A DNA stretch of 64,000 bases from an uncultured Clostridium sp. (lineage in GTDB: Bacteria > Bacillota > Clostridia > TANB77 > CAG-508), in NCBI GenBank assembly GCA_900553685.1, contig USEI01000007.1:1-64000 (forward strand). Reading direction: 5' to 3'. Of the stretch, positions 45,217 through 54,200 are shown one piece after another. Below the pieces are notes generated by a model. It searched no databases. It had not been told where the DNA came from and was given only the letters and a program-made list of their open reading frames with translations. The translations under genes were made by a program, and so were the position numbers. Numbering within the stretch: the first letter of the stretch is position 1; each line of letters begins with the position of its first letter.

Positions 45217-46398
45217 TTATAATTTTGTAAAATGACCTTTTATGTTTTTCTTAATTCCATTTATATTTTTCATAACACCTAAGTCAACTAGTTTATTTTT
45301 ATAAAATTTTCTAACTTCAGCATATTTTTCATATTCATCTTGAGTATCATATAGTTCTCTTTTTAAAGATAATATTTCTTTTTCTTTTGAAGAATTAGTT
45401 TTACTATATGCATCCCAGAATTTTTTATAATCATCTCTTTCTGATGGCTTATCCCAATACACTTTTGTTGATAATAATTTCACATTATAAGCTTCTATTA
45501 ATTCTAAAAGCATTTTATAAGTAGCTTCTCTTTTTTCCTCAACCTTAGAATTTACTATAAGATTTCTTGTATCTTTTAATAATTTTTTATAACATTGTTC
45601 TGCTGCAACAAGTGGTAAACTATGAGTAAATAATACTCTGCTTAAACCTAATAAAATCATATTTTTTTCTAAGAAATCTCTCTCATCTAATTTTCCAACA
45701 CTAAATTTCTCATACTCTTCATATTCTTCTATTATTTTACTATATTTTTCTGTTCCATCAATCCTTATTTTTATAGGTAATATATTTTTAATATAATCTT
45801 CTAATGTTTCAAAAATTTTTTTATAAACTTCTATTTGATTTGTAACTTTAGCTTTTAATCCATCTGCTAATTTTACAGAATAATTTTTTAATATTCCTTT
45901 ATATATTCCATCAATTTTTTCTATATAAATAGGAGTATATTTACTTAAAATCTTTTCTTTTTTTGTTGCAACTAAACTTTCATAATCTAAATCTAGCAAA
46001 AATTTTTGCTTTCTATATTTATATTCTAAATATTCATTATCTTTTAAATGTACTACTGTATAATAATTTGATAAAGCATTTTTTTCAAAATTAGATGCTG
46101 TATTGTTTTTTACTTTTTTATAAATTGAATCCATTATATGTTTATCTATTGCCTCTAAATATAAAGTATAACTTTCTTCATATCTGTTTTGATATTGCTC
46201 TTTTTTTGAAATATCATTATTTTTTTCTGCATTTTTTAATTGCTCATAAGATTTTATTGCTGAACTTCTCTTTATATTTATCATAATACCATTAATACCA
46301 ATTTTAGTAGGTATTAATAATCTAGTTAAAGTACTAGAAACCTTATTAAAAAACGTTGTTTCATTTGAAAGAACTTTTAAACTTCTCTCTTCCACCAT
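45217..46398 (-). CDS. Coiled-coil protein in the yqfD-ybeY interval, unknown function
   Basis: The 393-residue protein is soluble, rich in Lys, Glu and Tyr, and almost wholly helical. A short hydrophobic stretch (LLIPTKIGINGIMINI) near residues 28-45 is the only non-helical-looking part. Helical segments with coiled-coil character lie at about 45-110 and 330-385. It occupies the position where phoH, and often the PgpH-type HD phosphohydrolase gene, normally sits. AGGGATG-type SD precedes the ATG. I do not recognise the family. Confidence 0.8.
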   Translation of the reverse strand: MVEERSLKVLSNETTFFNKVSSTLTRLLIPTKIGINGIMINIKRSSAIKSYEQLKNAEKNNDISKKEQYQNRYEESYTLYLEAIDKHIMDSIYKKVKNNTASNFEKNALSNYYTVVHLKDNEYLEYKYRKQKFLLDLDYESLVATKKEKILSKYTPIYIEKIDGIYKGILKNYSVKLADGLKAKVTNQIEVYKKIFETLEDYIKNILPIKIRIDGTEKYSKIIEEYEEYEKFSVGKLDERDFLEKNMILLGLSRVLFTHSLPLVAAEQCYKKLLKDTRNLIVNSKVEEKREATYKMLLELIEAYNVKLLSTKVYWDKPSERDDYKKFWDAYSKTNSSKEKEILSLKRELYDTQDEYEKYAEVRKFYKNKLVDLGVMKNINGIKKNIKGHFTKL

Positions 46399-46415
46399 TT
46401 TTACATCCCTCCATA

Positions 46416-47600
46416 TTAATTTGCTTTTGTACTAATTTTTTCTTGGACTTCATATATTATTTTTACTTTTAGTCCATCATCTTCTTTTTGTATTTCTACT
46501 TCTCTTTTTTTGTTTTTTTCATCATAATTTGAAAGTTTATATTCTTTTTCTAATTCTTCCTCTAGTTCTTTTATTATTTTATCTTTTAGTTCTTCCTCTG
46601 AATAAGTTTTTTGTACCATTTTAGTTTCAATATTTGTAATTTTTTTTATTTCTATCGGAATATAAAAATTAGAAAATAATTTTATTTTTTTACTTGCACT
46701 TATTGTATCATAATTTTCGAAATTTGAAACCCTTTTATATAAATTTATTTTAAAATTATTTATACAAATTTCGTTTTTTTGTTCTTCATTTCCAGTTTTT
46801 ACTTTTTCATTTTGCACAAAGCTCTCTTTTTTCTCTTTTTCAAAATAAAATTTTCCATAAATATCAGCTTCTGCATGTACTGGTCTTGGATCACTTATTT
46901 CACTTTCCATTATTCCTTCTACTAATAAATCTCCTGCCTTTACTTCGTCTCCAACATTTACTCTTGCTGTGCCATTTTGTACAACCATTTTCGATATTGT
47001 GGCATCTTTTGATGCTATTATATTGCAAACTTCATTTTTATCTATTATTTCTGGAGTTTCAATTCCTTCTTTTACTGTAATTATTACATTAGTTCCTTTT
47101 ACTGTTATTCCTACCCAAGATAAGTCATCTCTTTTTAATCTTATTTCATTACTTATTTTTTCTATATTTATGTTTGATTTTAGTTTACCAATATCTATTC
47201 CATATTCTTTTGCTAAAAAAATAATCTCTTCTTTTGGTATATTTTCATTTCCAATAACTTCTATATTCCAAATAAATTTTGTTAATGTAAAAATAAAAAT
47301 TGCAATTACTAAAACAGCAACTGCAAATACCTTTCTTTTTCTATATTTGTTCATTACAAAAGGAAGTCCTGATTTTTTCTCTATTTTTATTTTGCATTTT
47401 GTTTTCTTTGCAATATGTCTAATTTCTTTAAAATCAGATTTTAAAATTTTCACTTTTAAATATGTATTGTTTTCCCTTTTAATATCTTGAAGAAAAATTT
47501 TTTTATTCATGCAAATGTTTATAAATCGTTCTATAAAAAATCCTTCTACTATTAAAGTAATATATCCAGAAAAGAACATGTAAATTATTTTAATCAGCAT
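46416..47600 (-). CDS. yqfD: Sporulation protein YqfD
   Basis: The 394-residue protein matches YqfD: a basic N-terminal domain, a single membrane helix (VFAVAVLVIAIFIFTLT, about 88-106), the NIEVIGNENIPKEEII POTRA-like segment, and the beta-barrel-like GIEKPEII and VNVGDEVKAGDLLVEGIME. In Bacillus it is expressed in the mother cell under sigma-E. It lies 10 nt after yqfC, the usual partner. Confidence 0.94.
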   Translation of the reverse strand: MLIKIIYMFFSGYITLIVEGFFIERFINICMNKKIFLQDIKRENNTYLKVKILKSDFKEIRHIAKKTKCKIKIEKKSGLPFVMNKYRKRKVFAVAVLVIAIFIFTLTKFIWNIEVIGNENIPKEEIIFLAKEYGIDIGKLKSNINIEKISNEIRLKRDDLSWVGITVKGTNVIITVKEGIETPEIIDKNEVCNIIASKDATISKMVVQNGTARVNVGDEVKAGDLLVEGIMESEISDPRPVHAEADIYGKFYFEKEKKESFVQNEKVKTGNEEQKNEICINNFKINLYKRVSNFENYDTISASKKIKLFSNFYIPIEIKKITNIETKMVQKTYSEEELKDKIIKELEEELEKEYKLSNYDEKNKKREVEIQKEDDGLKVKIIYEVQEKISTKAN

Positions 47601-47610
47601 TGGTTTCTCC

Positions 47611-47886
47611 TTAATTTACTTTTTTATTTTCAAAATCGATATTTTCTATTTTTCCACTTACTAAAATATCATCATCTGTCATTTGATTTAATTTTAAATT
47701 AAAACCATTTATATTTATATTTCCTATTTCTGTACTTATTCTTGCAAAAAAATCTTCATATTCTAATATGCCTTTAAAATTTTCTATTAAAATTTCATCA
47801 AAACCAGTTATAGTAATTTTTGGAACATTACTAATAACCTCCCTTGGAATTTCTAAAAACTTACTTACTTTACTATAATCTCTCAT
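47611..47886 (-). CDS. yqfC: Sporulation protein YqfC
   Basis: The 91-residue YabP/YqfC-family protein shows LEIPREVISNVPKITITGFDEILIENFKGILEYED, in outline, as in the spore-coat-associated family. It is paired with yqfD. Its ribosome binding site AGAGAGG is part of the right arm of a strong hairpin (47893-47934), so translation may be limited by RNA structure. Confidence 0.94.
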   Translation of the reverse strand: MRDYSKVSKFLEIPREVISNVPKITITGFDEILIENFKGILEYEDFFARISTEIGNININGFNLKLNQMTDDDILVSGKIENIDFENKKVN

Positions 47887-47888
47887 AA

Positions 47889-47934
47889 ATAAAAACCTCT
47901 CTTTTTAGATATATATTCTAAACTAGAGAGGTTT
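47889..47934 (-). terminator. Hairpin ending the DUF4116 gene and holding the yqfC SD
   Basis: AAACCTCTCT/AGAGAGGTTT plus an inner TTTAGA/TCTAAA pair form a stem of about 16 bp. On the minus strand it is followed by TTATTT and, within 10 nt, the yqfC ATG. The SD AGAGAGG lies inside the stem. Confidence 0.7.
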
Positions 47935-47953
47935 ATTCTTAAATTTTATTAAA

Positions 47954-48481
47954 TTATTCTAACATTTTTTTAATTTCTTCATCTTCTCTTAATTCTGGAG
48001 AAATGTATTCTAATACTTTTGCTTTTCCTTTAGAAACAGCCGCAATAGCAACATCTTTATCATGTCTTAATCTATAACTTGCATATTTTAAAATTATAGG
48101 TTTATTAGTTACAGCAGAAATTACTACATCTTTATCATCTCTCAGTGCTTCACTTGCATAATATAAAACTTGTCCATCATTTTGTGAAGCTGCCAAAATT
48201 ACATCTTTATCTCCTTTAAGTCTTTCACTTGCATAACAACATGTCCAACCAGCTTTATTTACAGCTTTTAAAATAACTTCTTTATCATCTTTTAATCTAT
48301 TACTTGCAAATTCTAATGCTCCACCACCTGCTTCCAAAGCATTCATAATAACATCTTTATCATCACGAATTTCTTCATTTGCCCATTCAATCAAACTTGG
48401 AATTTCTTTTACTCTATTTAGAAAAAATTCTCTATCATTTGTTTTTTCTTTTGCTTCTATTACTTCTGGACTATCTGCCAT
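47954..48481 (-). CDS. DUF4116 repeat protein
   Basis: The 175-residue protein is built from about five copies of a 25-residue helical unit, with the consensus DKDVILxAxxxxGxxLxYASExLRD: DKDVIMNALEAGGGALEFAS, DKEVILKAVNKAGWTCCYAS, DKDVILAASQNDGQVLYYAS, DKDVVISAVTNKPIILKYAS and DKDVAIAAVSKGKAKVLEYI. This is the DUF4116 pattern found in bacteria and some protists; the repeats probably stack as a helical solenoid. Function is unknown; protein binding is inferred. It follows the signal peptidase gene by 16 nt. Confidence 0.93.
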   Translation of the reverse strand: MADSPEVIEAKEKTNDREFFLNRVKEIPSLIEWANEEIRDDKDVIMNALEAGGGALEFASNRLKDDKEVILKAVNKAGWTCCYASERLKGDKDVILAASQNDGQVLYYASEALRDDKDVVISAVTNKPIILKYASYRLRHDKDVAIAAVSKGKAKVLEYISPELREDEEIKKMLE

Positions 48482-48497
48482 TTAAAATTCCTCCGTT

Positions 48498-49109
48498 TTA
48501 AAAATAAAAATTAGATTTTTTTTCATATTTTTCTCTTATTTTTTTTCTTTCTAGCTTTCTTTTTTTTACTCTTAAATCATAAAGAGTTACTAATATTAAA
48601 ATTATCATGCAACTTGCAAAAAAATATTTATTTTTTAAAAGTGCAAACATATTTCCAAGATTCGGCATTACATATATAACTTTTCCGATTATATCTTCAT
48701 ACCTTACAACTTCTTCATCTACAGTTTCATTATTATCACCTTTTGTAATATACGAATTTTGTAAATCAGATAAAACTATTTTTTCTATTCTATGTGTAAC
48801 AATTTCTCCATTATCTTTTTTAAAAGTAATTATATTTCCTTCTCTAAATTCATCATTTGAATATCCTTTTTTTACTACTACTATATCATTTACTTTAATT
48901 CTAGGACTCATACTTTCTGATACAACAGAGTATAAGCTTATATTAAAAAAACTAGGATTTTCCTTAGAATCTCCTAGTTCCCCAAACATCAAAAATAAAC
49001 TAAATAATATAGTTGGAATTAATATAATATATAAGATAATGTTTAAAAACTTTTTGATTTTCTGATTTCTTTTTATCCTTTTAGATATAACATCAGACTC
49101 ATATCTCAT
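48498..49109 (-). CDS. SipW-type signal peptidase I
   Basis: The 203-residue protein has a membrane helix (residues 22-42), the catalytic SMSPRIKVNDIVVVKKG segment with the Ser near 66, EGNIITFKKDNGEIVTHRIEKI with His in place of the bacterial-type lysine, as in the ER-type S26B family, ITKGDNNETVDEE with the Asp, and a C-terminal membrane helix before a basic tail. In Bacillus SipW processes TasA and TapA. Three TasA/camelysin-like proteins lie 12-15 kb away, which supports that role. It is cotranscribed with the DUF4116 and coiled-coil genes. Confidence 0.93.
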   Translation of the reverse strand: MRYESDVISKRIKRNQKIKKFLNIILYIILIPTILFSLFLMFGELGDSKENPSFFNISLYSVVSESMSPRIKVNDIVVVKKGYSNDEFREGNIITFKKDNGEIVTHRIEKIVLSDLQNSYITKGDNNETVDEEVVRYEDIIGKVIYVMPNLGNMFALLKNKYFFASCMIILILVTLYDLRVKKRKLERKKIREKYEKKSNFYF

Positions 49110-49124
49110 ATTTTATTTTCCTCA

Positions 49125-50732
49125 CTATTTTTTATTTATCATTGGTTTTACTTTTTCAACAAATTCAATATCTTCAATATTTAAGTCACTTTTTTGAATA
49201 TTATGAAAATCAACGATTTTTTCAACATCCTCAATTAAATTATCTAAGTTTTCTTCTAAGTCTTCTTTTTCTAAATTAATATTTAATATTTTGTACCTAT
49301 TTGAAATAATTGATGTAATTTCTGGTTCTTCTGCAAGTTTAATGTTATTTAACATAACTTTATATGGCTGATTTATAAAATCAATTAATTCTTGAAGTTC
49401 TTCTTCAATATTTACATCATCATCTTCATAATGTTTTTTTATTAGATTATACGCATAAGTGTAAAAAGAAACTGCAATTTTAAACATATATTTAATTGTG
49501 CAATTATCATCTACATATTCTGCTATCCTTGTATTAACAAGTTGTTCATCTAATTCTTCATATAATTTTTTTATTTCTTTTATCATATTATTTGATAAAA
49601 CTGGAAATTCATAAATTTTTCTATCCATTTTCTTTTTAAATAATACAAATAAAGGATTTTTACTTAATCTTATTATTCTATTATGTTTCTTATTTTCTTT
49701 TATAAGTTCTTGTTCTTTTTTACGAAGTTCTTTACTCTTATTTTCATAAAGATTTTTAAAACTATCTTTATTTTTATATTTAACTTTTAAATCATCTATA
49801 ATATATTTATATTTTATATATGCATTATATTCTATAAGAGTATTAAGAAGTTTTCCAAAATTATTATTAATTTCTTCTTGTTGTTTTTCATTTGCTTCAT
49901 TATATTTTTTTGCAGATAGTCTATCATATAAAACTGTCATTTCTTTGTTATTAAAATCTTTTATTTTCCATTCACCTGAAACAAATTTTTGCATAATGGA
50001 TTTCGCATCTACTCTTTTTGTTTTTATTAATTCTTTATTAAGTTCAAAATATTTTTTAACTAAACCATTTTTGTCTAATCCTTTAGAAGCTAAAACTCTA
50101 TCATTTCTTTCTTTTAGTTCTCTTTCGATTTTTTTTGAATTAATAAAATATAAATATCTCATATTTAATTCTATATGAGTAACTATATCTGGACATTTCC
50201 AGTATACTGTTTCAAAAGTTTTTTTAAGAGTTTCTGAAGAAATATCTCCATTATTATATTCACTGAAAAATGACTTCATATATTCATTTGTTGGCTGACT
50301 ATAATTAAAATCATCTGATGAAAGTTCTATTCCATAATCTTTAAATTTTTCAACAAATAATTTTATATTTTCATTAACTAGATTTAAATCTCCCTCAAAA
50401 AAACAACTTAAACTGTGAGTTATTCTATCAAAGCCAAGTTTTTCATAAGGTGTATTTAATTCATTAAATAACTCAATATCACTCAAATCTTTAATACTTG
50501 CATTTAACTCATTAATTTTAGGATTTTCTTCGACAGATATGAATTTTTCATATCTATTACAAATTTCTGTCCATATCACTTTTTTTATTTGTTCTGCCTT
50601 TTCTTCTAATTCTTGAACTTTTTCGATATATTTACTTTTGTTTTTCTTATTATTTACTGGCAAAACACTTAAAACTTCTTTATTACTTAAAACATATTTT
50701 TCAAATTCTTCTAATATATCTACTTCGTTCAT
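49125..50732 (-). CDS. Large coiled-coil protein, unknown function
   Basis: The 535-residue cytoplasmic protein is rich in Lys, Glu and Asn, with long helical stretches at about residues 20-75, 195-300 and 300-345. No membrane helix is evident, although LFVLFKK near 355 is mildly hydrophobic. It overlaps the stop of a 40-residue gene upstream (TAATG), so translation is coupled. It is followed by the SipW-type gene by 15 nt. I recognise no domain. In gene order it resembles the small-peptide plus coiled-coil unit at 17065-18111, although sequence similarity is not obvious. Confidence 0.8.
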   Translation of the reverse strand: MNEVDILEEFEKYVLSNKEVLSVLPVNNKKNKSKYIEKVQELEEKAEQIKKVIWTEICNRYEKFISVEENPKINELNASIKDLSDIELFNELNTPYEKLGFDRITHSLSCFFEGDLNLVNENIKLFVEKFKDYGIELSSDDFNYSQPTNEYMKSFFSEYNNGDISSETLKKTFETVYWKCPDIVTHIELNMRYLYFINSKKIERELKERNDRVLASKGLDKNGLVKKYFELNKELIKTKRVDAKSIMQKFVSGEWKIKDFNNKEMTVLYDRLSAKKYNEANEKQQEEINNNFGKLLNTLIEYNAYIKYKYIIDDLKVKYKNKDSFKNLYENKSKELRKKEQELIKENKKHNRIIRLSKNPLFVLFKKKMDRKIYEFPVLSNNMIKEIKKLYEELDEQLVNTRIAEYVDDNCTIKYMFKIAVSFYTYAYNLIKKHYEDDDVNIEEELQELIDFINQPYKVMLNNIKLAEEPEITSIISNRYKILNINLEKEDLEENLDNLIEDVEKIVDFHNIQKSDLNIEDIEFVEKVKPMINKK

Positions 50733-50854
50733 TATTCTTCATTACCTTTCTCTTTCTTTTCTTTTGCTAAAAAAGTTATATATTCTTCACATTTTTTATA
50801 TAACTCTAATAATTTTTCATTACTCAATTTAGATAATTCCAAACCTTTTTCCAT
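50732..50854 (-). CDS. Small helical protein (40 residues) coupled to the coiled-coil gene
   Basis: ATG 50854 lies 9 nt after AAAGGA. The product MEKGLELSKLSNEKLLELYK continues with one helix and a Glu/Lys-rich tail. The stop TAA shares an A with the ATG of the next gene. Family unknown. Confidence 0.65.
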   Translation of the reverse strand: MEKGLELSKLSNEKLLELYKKCEEYITFLAKEKKEKGNEE

Positions 50855-51103
50855 TGTTTAAATTCCTTTCAAGAACCTTTTAATTAACTATTAATATTAT
50901 ATATTAATTTAAAATTCAAGTACATAGTTTTTATATTTCATTTTGATTACAATTTCAAATCATTTCGTTAATATTTAAGAATAATTTTTAGTCAAAACCT
51001 TTTTATATTTTATAATAAAATTCCTATTAAAGAACAAAAGTGAACATTATGATAATTGTAAAATGAAAAGTTTTATACAAATGTCCACGTCTTTGTTCTG
51101 GTG

Positions 51104-51128
51104 ACAAATTTTATTTCATAAAATTTGT
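51104..51128. repeat. Perfect palindrome upstream of the coiled-coil/SipW operon
   Basis: ACAAATTTTAT (51104-51114) and ATAAAATTTGT (51118-51128) are 11-bp inverted repeats with a 3-nt centre and no adjacent T run. It could be an operator. The 50855-51249 gap otherwise holds AT-rich sequence and the terminator of the giant gene; I saw no convincing promoter. Confidence 0.45.
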
Positions 51129-51186
51129 GTACAACTTTTGGCAAATCCTTTATACAATAGGAAATTCAAAGAACTTTCCTAATTAT

Positions 51187-51236
51187 ATAAAAAACCTCAA
51201 CTTGCTATAACTTTAGTTTAACAAATTGAGGATTTT
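51187..51236 (-). terminator. Rho-independent terminator of the giant surface protein gene
   Basis: CCTCAATTTG and CAAGTTGAGG (minus strand) pair with one G-U, over a loop of about 17 nt, followed by six Ts; it begins about 15 nt after the stop at 51250. Confidence 0.8.
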
Positions 51237-51249
51237 TATTTCAATATTG

Positions 51250-54200
51250 TTACTTTATGATTATATACGAATATGTTTCTCCAATATGTTCATATTCAAT
51301 AGCTTGATATTCTTCTTGTATTATATTTCCATCTTCATCTTCAACAGGTCTTGTTTTTGTAACTATATTTTCATCATATAAAGTAAATACTAATTTATAA
51401 GTTCCTGTTTTTAGATTTTGTTTTAGTGTATAATTAATATCAAAATTTACTGGCGTATCTGGATTTGATACTTCTGCATTTATTTGATCACTATTTAATA
51501 TCACATATTCTAGAGGTATATTTTCAGAATCAAGAAGTGTTAATTCTTCATTTACATACTCTTTTAAATCTACCTGTGTATAAGACATATCATATACATC
51601 ATCATAATTTCTTCTGTATAAAGATACTGTTATATGTGGATCTGTTAAACCAGAAACATATTCCAAATCAATATTCAAATTATTATTACCTTCTGAAATA
51701 TAACCTGTATCTTTTTCTAAAGTATAACCAGTTGCTTTATCAATAATTACTTGTTCTTCTGGTAATGTTGATTTTAATCCATAAATATCATTTATAATTT
51801 GTAAATCAACAGTATCTGAAGCTGATGCTTCAATTCCATAGTATATACCATCTGCAGATCCAAAGCTTTCAACTAAAATGTAATAATCTCCTGAAGCAAG
51901 TGTACTATTTTCTGTATTTATTGAGATTGAAGAAGTAGCATTTGAAACTTTTTCTGCAATCTTAATTCTTGTTGTTCCATCTGTTCTAGGATAATATTTT
52001 TCACCATTTAATTCAAAATATGTACCAAGTAAACTTGAACCTGTTATAACTTGATTTGTATCTTTATCAAAGAATGTTATTTTAATACCTAATTTTTTAT
52101 CAAAATAATTTGTATCATAAATTCTAACAGAATTTATAACTGTAACATCAAAGTTTGTCTTTATATTCAAAGTTGCATCATTTCCTAAATAAATCTTTGT
52201 TTTATTTAAACTTGCATCAATATCTATTTTAGATTCTGTATCCCAAATACCAAACGTTGTTGAATCTATTTGGTCATCCAATAATCCAAACAGAACTTCA
52301 CTTCTATCAGCTTCTACATCCGCTCTTAAGAAAATTCTAAAATGCTGATTTGATGTTACCATCTTATTAGGGTCAGTTATAGTTCCAAAATCTGCACCTT
52401 CAAAATTAACAATAAATATAAAACACTCATATTCATAATCCAAATCAGGTTTATAGTATTTCTCTCTCATTACTTTTTCATCATAATACTGATTTGTACT
52501 ACCCATTGCTAAAAATTCTGAAAATCTGTATTCTACCTTTCCATTTCTTACATCATCTTCTGTTACAGTATAATAGTAATATTCAGGTTTAGCATTATCA
52601 TATTTATCAATCATTGTTATTGTTGTATTTGCTGGGAATACATATTCTGTATTTATTACTCTATAAGAATCTTCATAGAAATTCTTAACTTGTTCATTTT
52701 GTTTAAAGTTTGGTTCAGCAAGTTCAAAATAAGCTGAAAAACTACTATCTGTTGTTACATTTGTTTCTGTACTTGTAAATAAGTCATATTGTGTTCCAGG
52801 AGTTATTGCTCCATTATATCCAAAGTCATCATATACAGAAGTTCCAAGTGAAATATCTATAATAACTGTTGCTCTTCCTTGATTTAAAGAATCTTTCCAA
52901 TATGCTAAATCCATTGTTATTGTGTAATATCCAAGTTCTTTTTCTTCTGTTATATTATTTGAATGGTAAAGATAGAAACTTAGTGATGGTGTTGTTGACG
53001 AATTTTCTATTGTATAAACTTCATCTCCGCTATAACTTGCAACATTTCCATCTGGATCTGAATAGAAATCACTTCCACCATTCATACTCCATCCACTATT
53101 ACCTGTCTTCATTCCCAATCCAAAATTATTATTTGCTGCATCTTGGTCAGGATTTATGTTTGGTATAGTATTCTTATCATATAAACCAACACCTTCTGCT
53201 AAACTTGAATCAACACTATGTATTGTTAAGGTTGCATTAGGGAAAGAAAGTCCAAGTAAGCTTAATTCTTTTGTTCCTAGTGTTGAGAATTTTGATGCCA
53301 TAAGACCTAAAGTATAATAGTAAACCTCAACATCTGGACCTGCATACCACATATAATAAATATCGTTTTCAGGTGTTGGAGTAATATAATTACAGTAAGA
53401 AACTCCACTATAGTTTTCTTCTGTTAGTACATCTCCACCACTTAACTCAACATCAAGTTTTTCAAAGTTAGTATAGAAACCATCAACTTGTATATCTTGC
53501 TCTGGATTTTTCTGGTGCATACCAACTACATAACAACGTGTAAAATCTCTTTCATTCCAATTGATTTGATTTCCTAAAGTATAATCTTTATCATACATAC
53601 CGGTATAAATATCAGAATCTCCACCATCGCCACCTGCTGCATTTTTATAAATTCCAAAGAAAGTCATTCCTTTTACTTCACCATAAGATTCAAGGTTTTC
53701 AGATGGAGAAATATTTAAATTTATACCAGAATACATGTAAATTCTATTATCTACATTTTTATCTATTCCTAAGTTCTCTATTTTTTCTACATCTCCAACT
53801 TTTTCATTTGAACTATTATAAACCGCACCAGCTTGCATGTAATATTCTATATTTCCATCTCTATCAAAAACTTTATCTCCCTTGGCATCATAAGTTTTTC
53901 CATCTGTTGTATAAATTCTATTATTTACTGTTACTTGTGCATACTCTTCTTTTCCATCTTCACCAACCATGCTATAGAAGTTTTCTAAAAGGTTTGCACC
54001 ATTTCTTAAAAACATTGCTGAATTATTTTTTAATGTTAAAGTAGAAATTCTATTTAATGTGAAATATGTGCTAGCATGAACACTAGTACTATCTGTTGTA
54101 CCACTTAATGTAATATTTGCATTATCTAGTAATACTTTTGAAGCCCTTTGTATTGAAACTCCTTTTTTAGGATTATCTAATGTTCCATAATTTCTTATAT

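Noticed and set aside
46969..47490. 173-residue hydrophobic plus-strand ORF opposite yqfD
   Set aside because: Antisense shadow of a conserved gene caused by biased codon use; no ribosome binding site.
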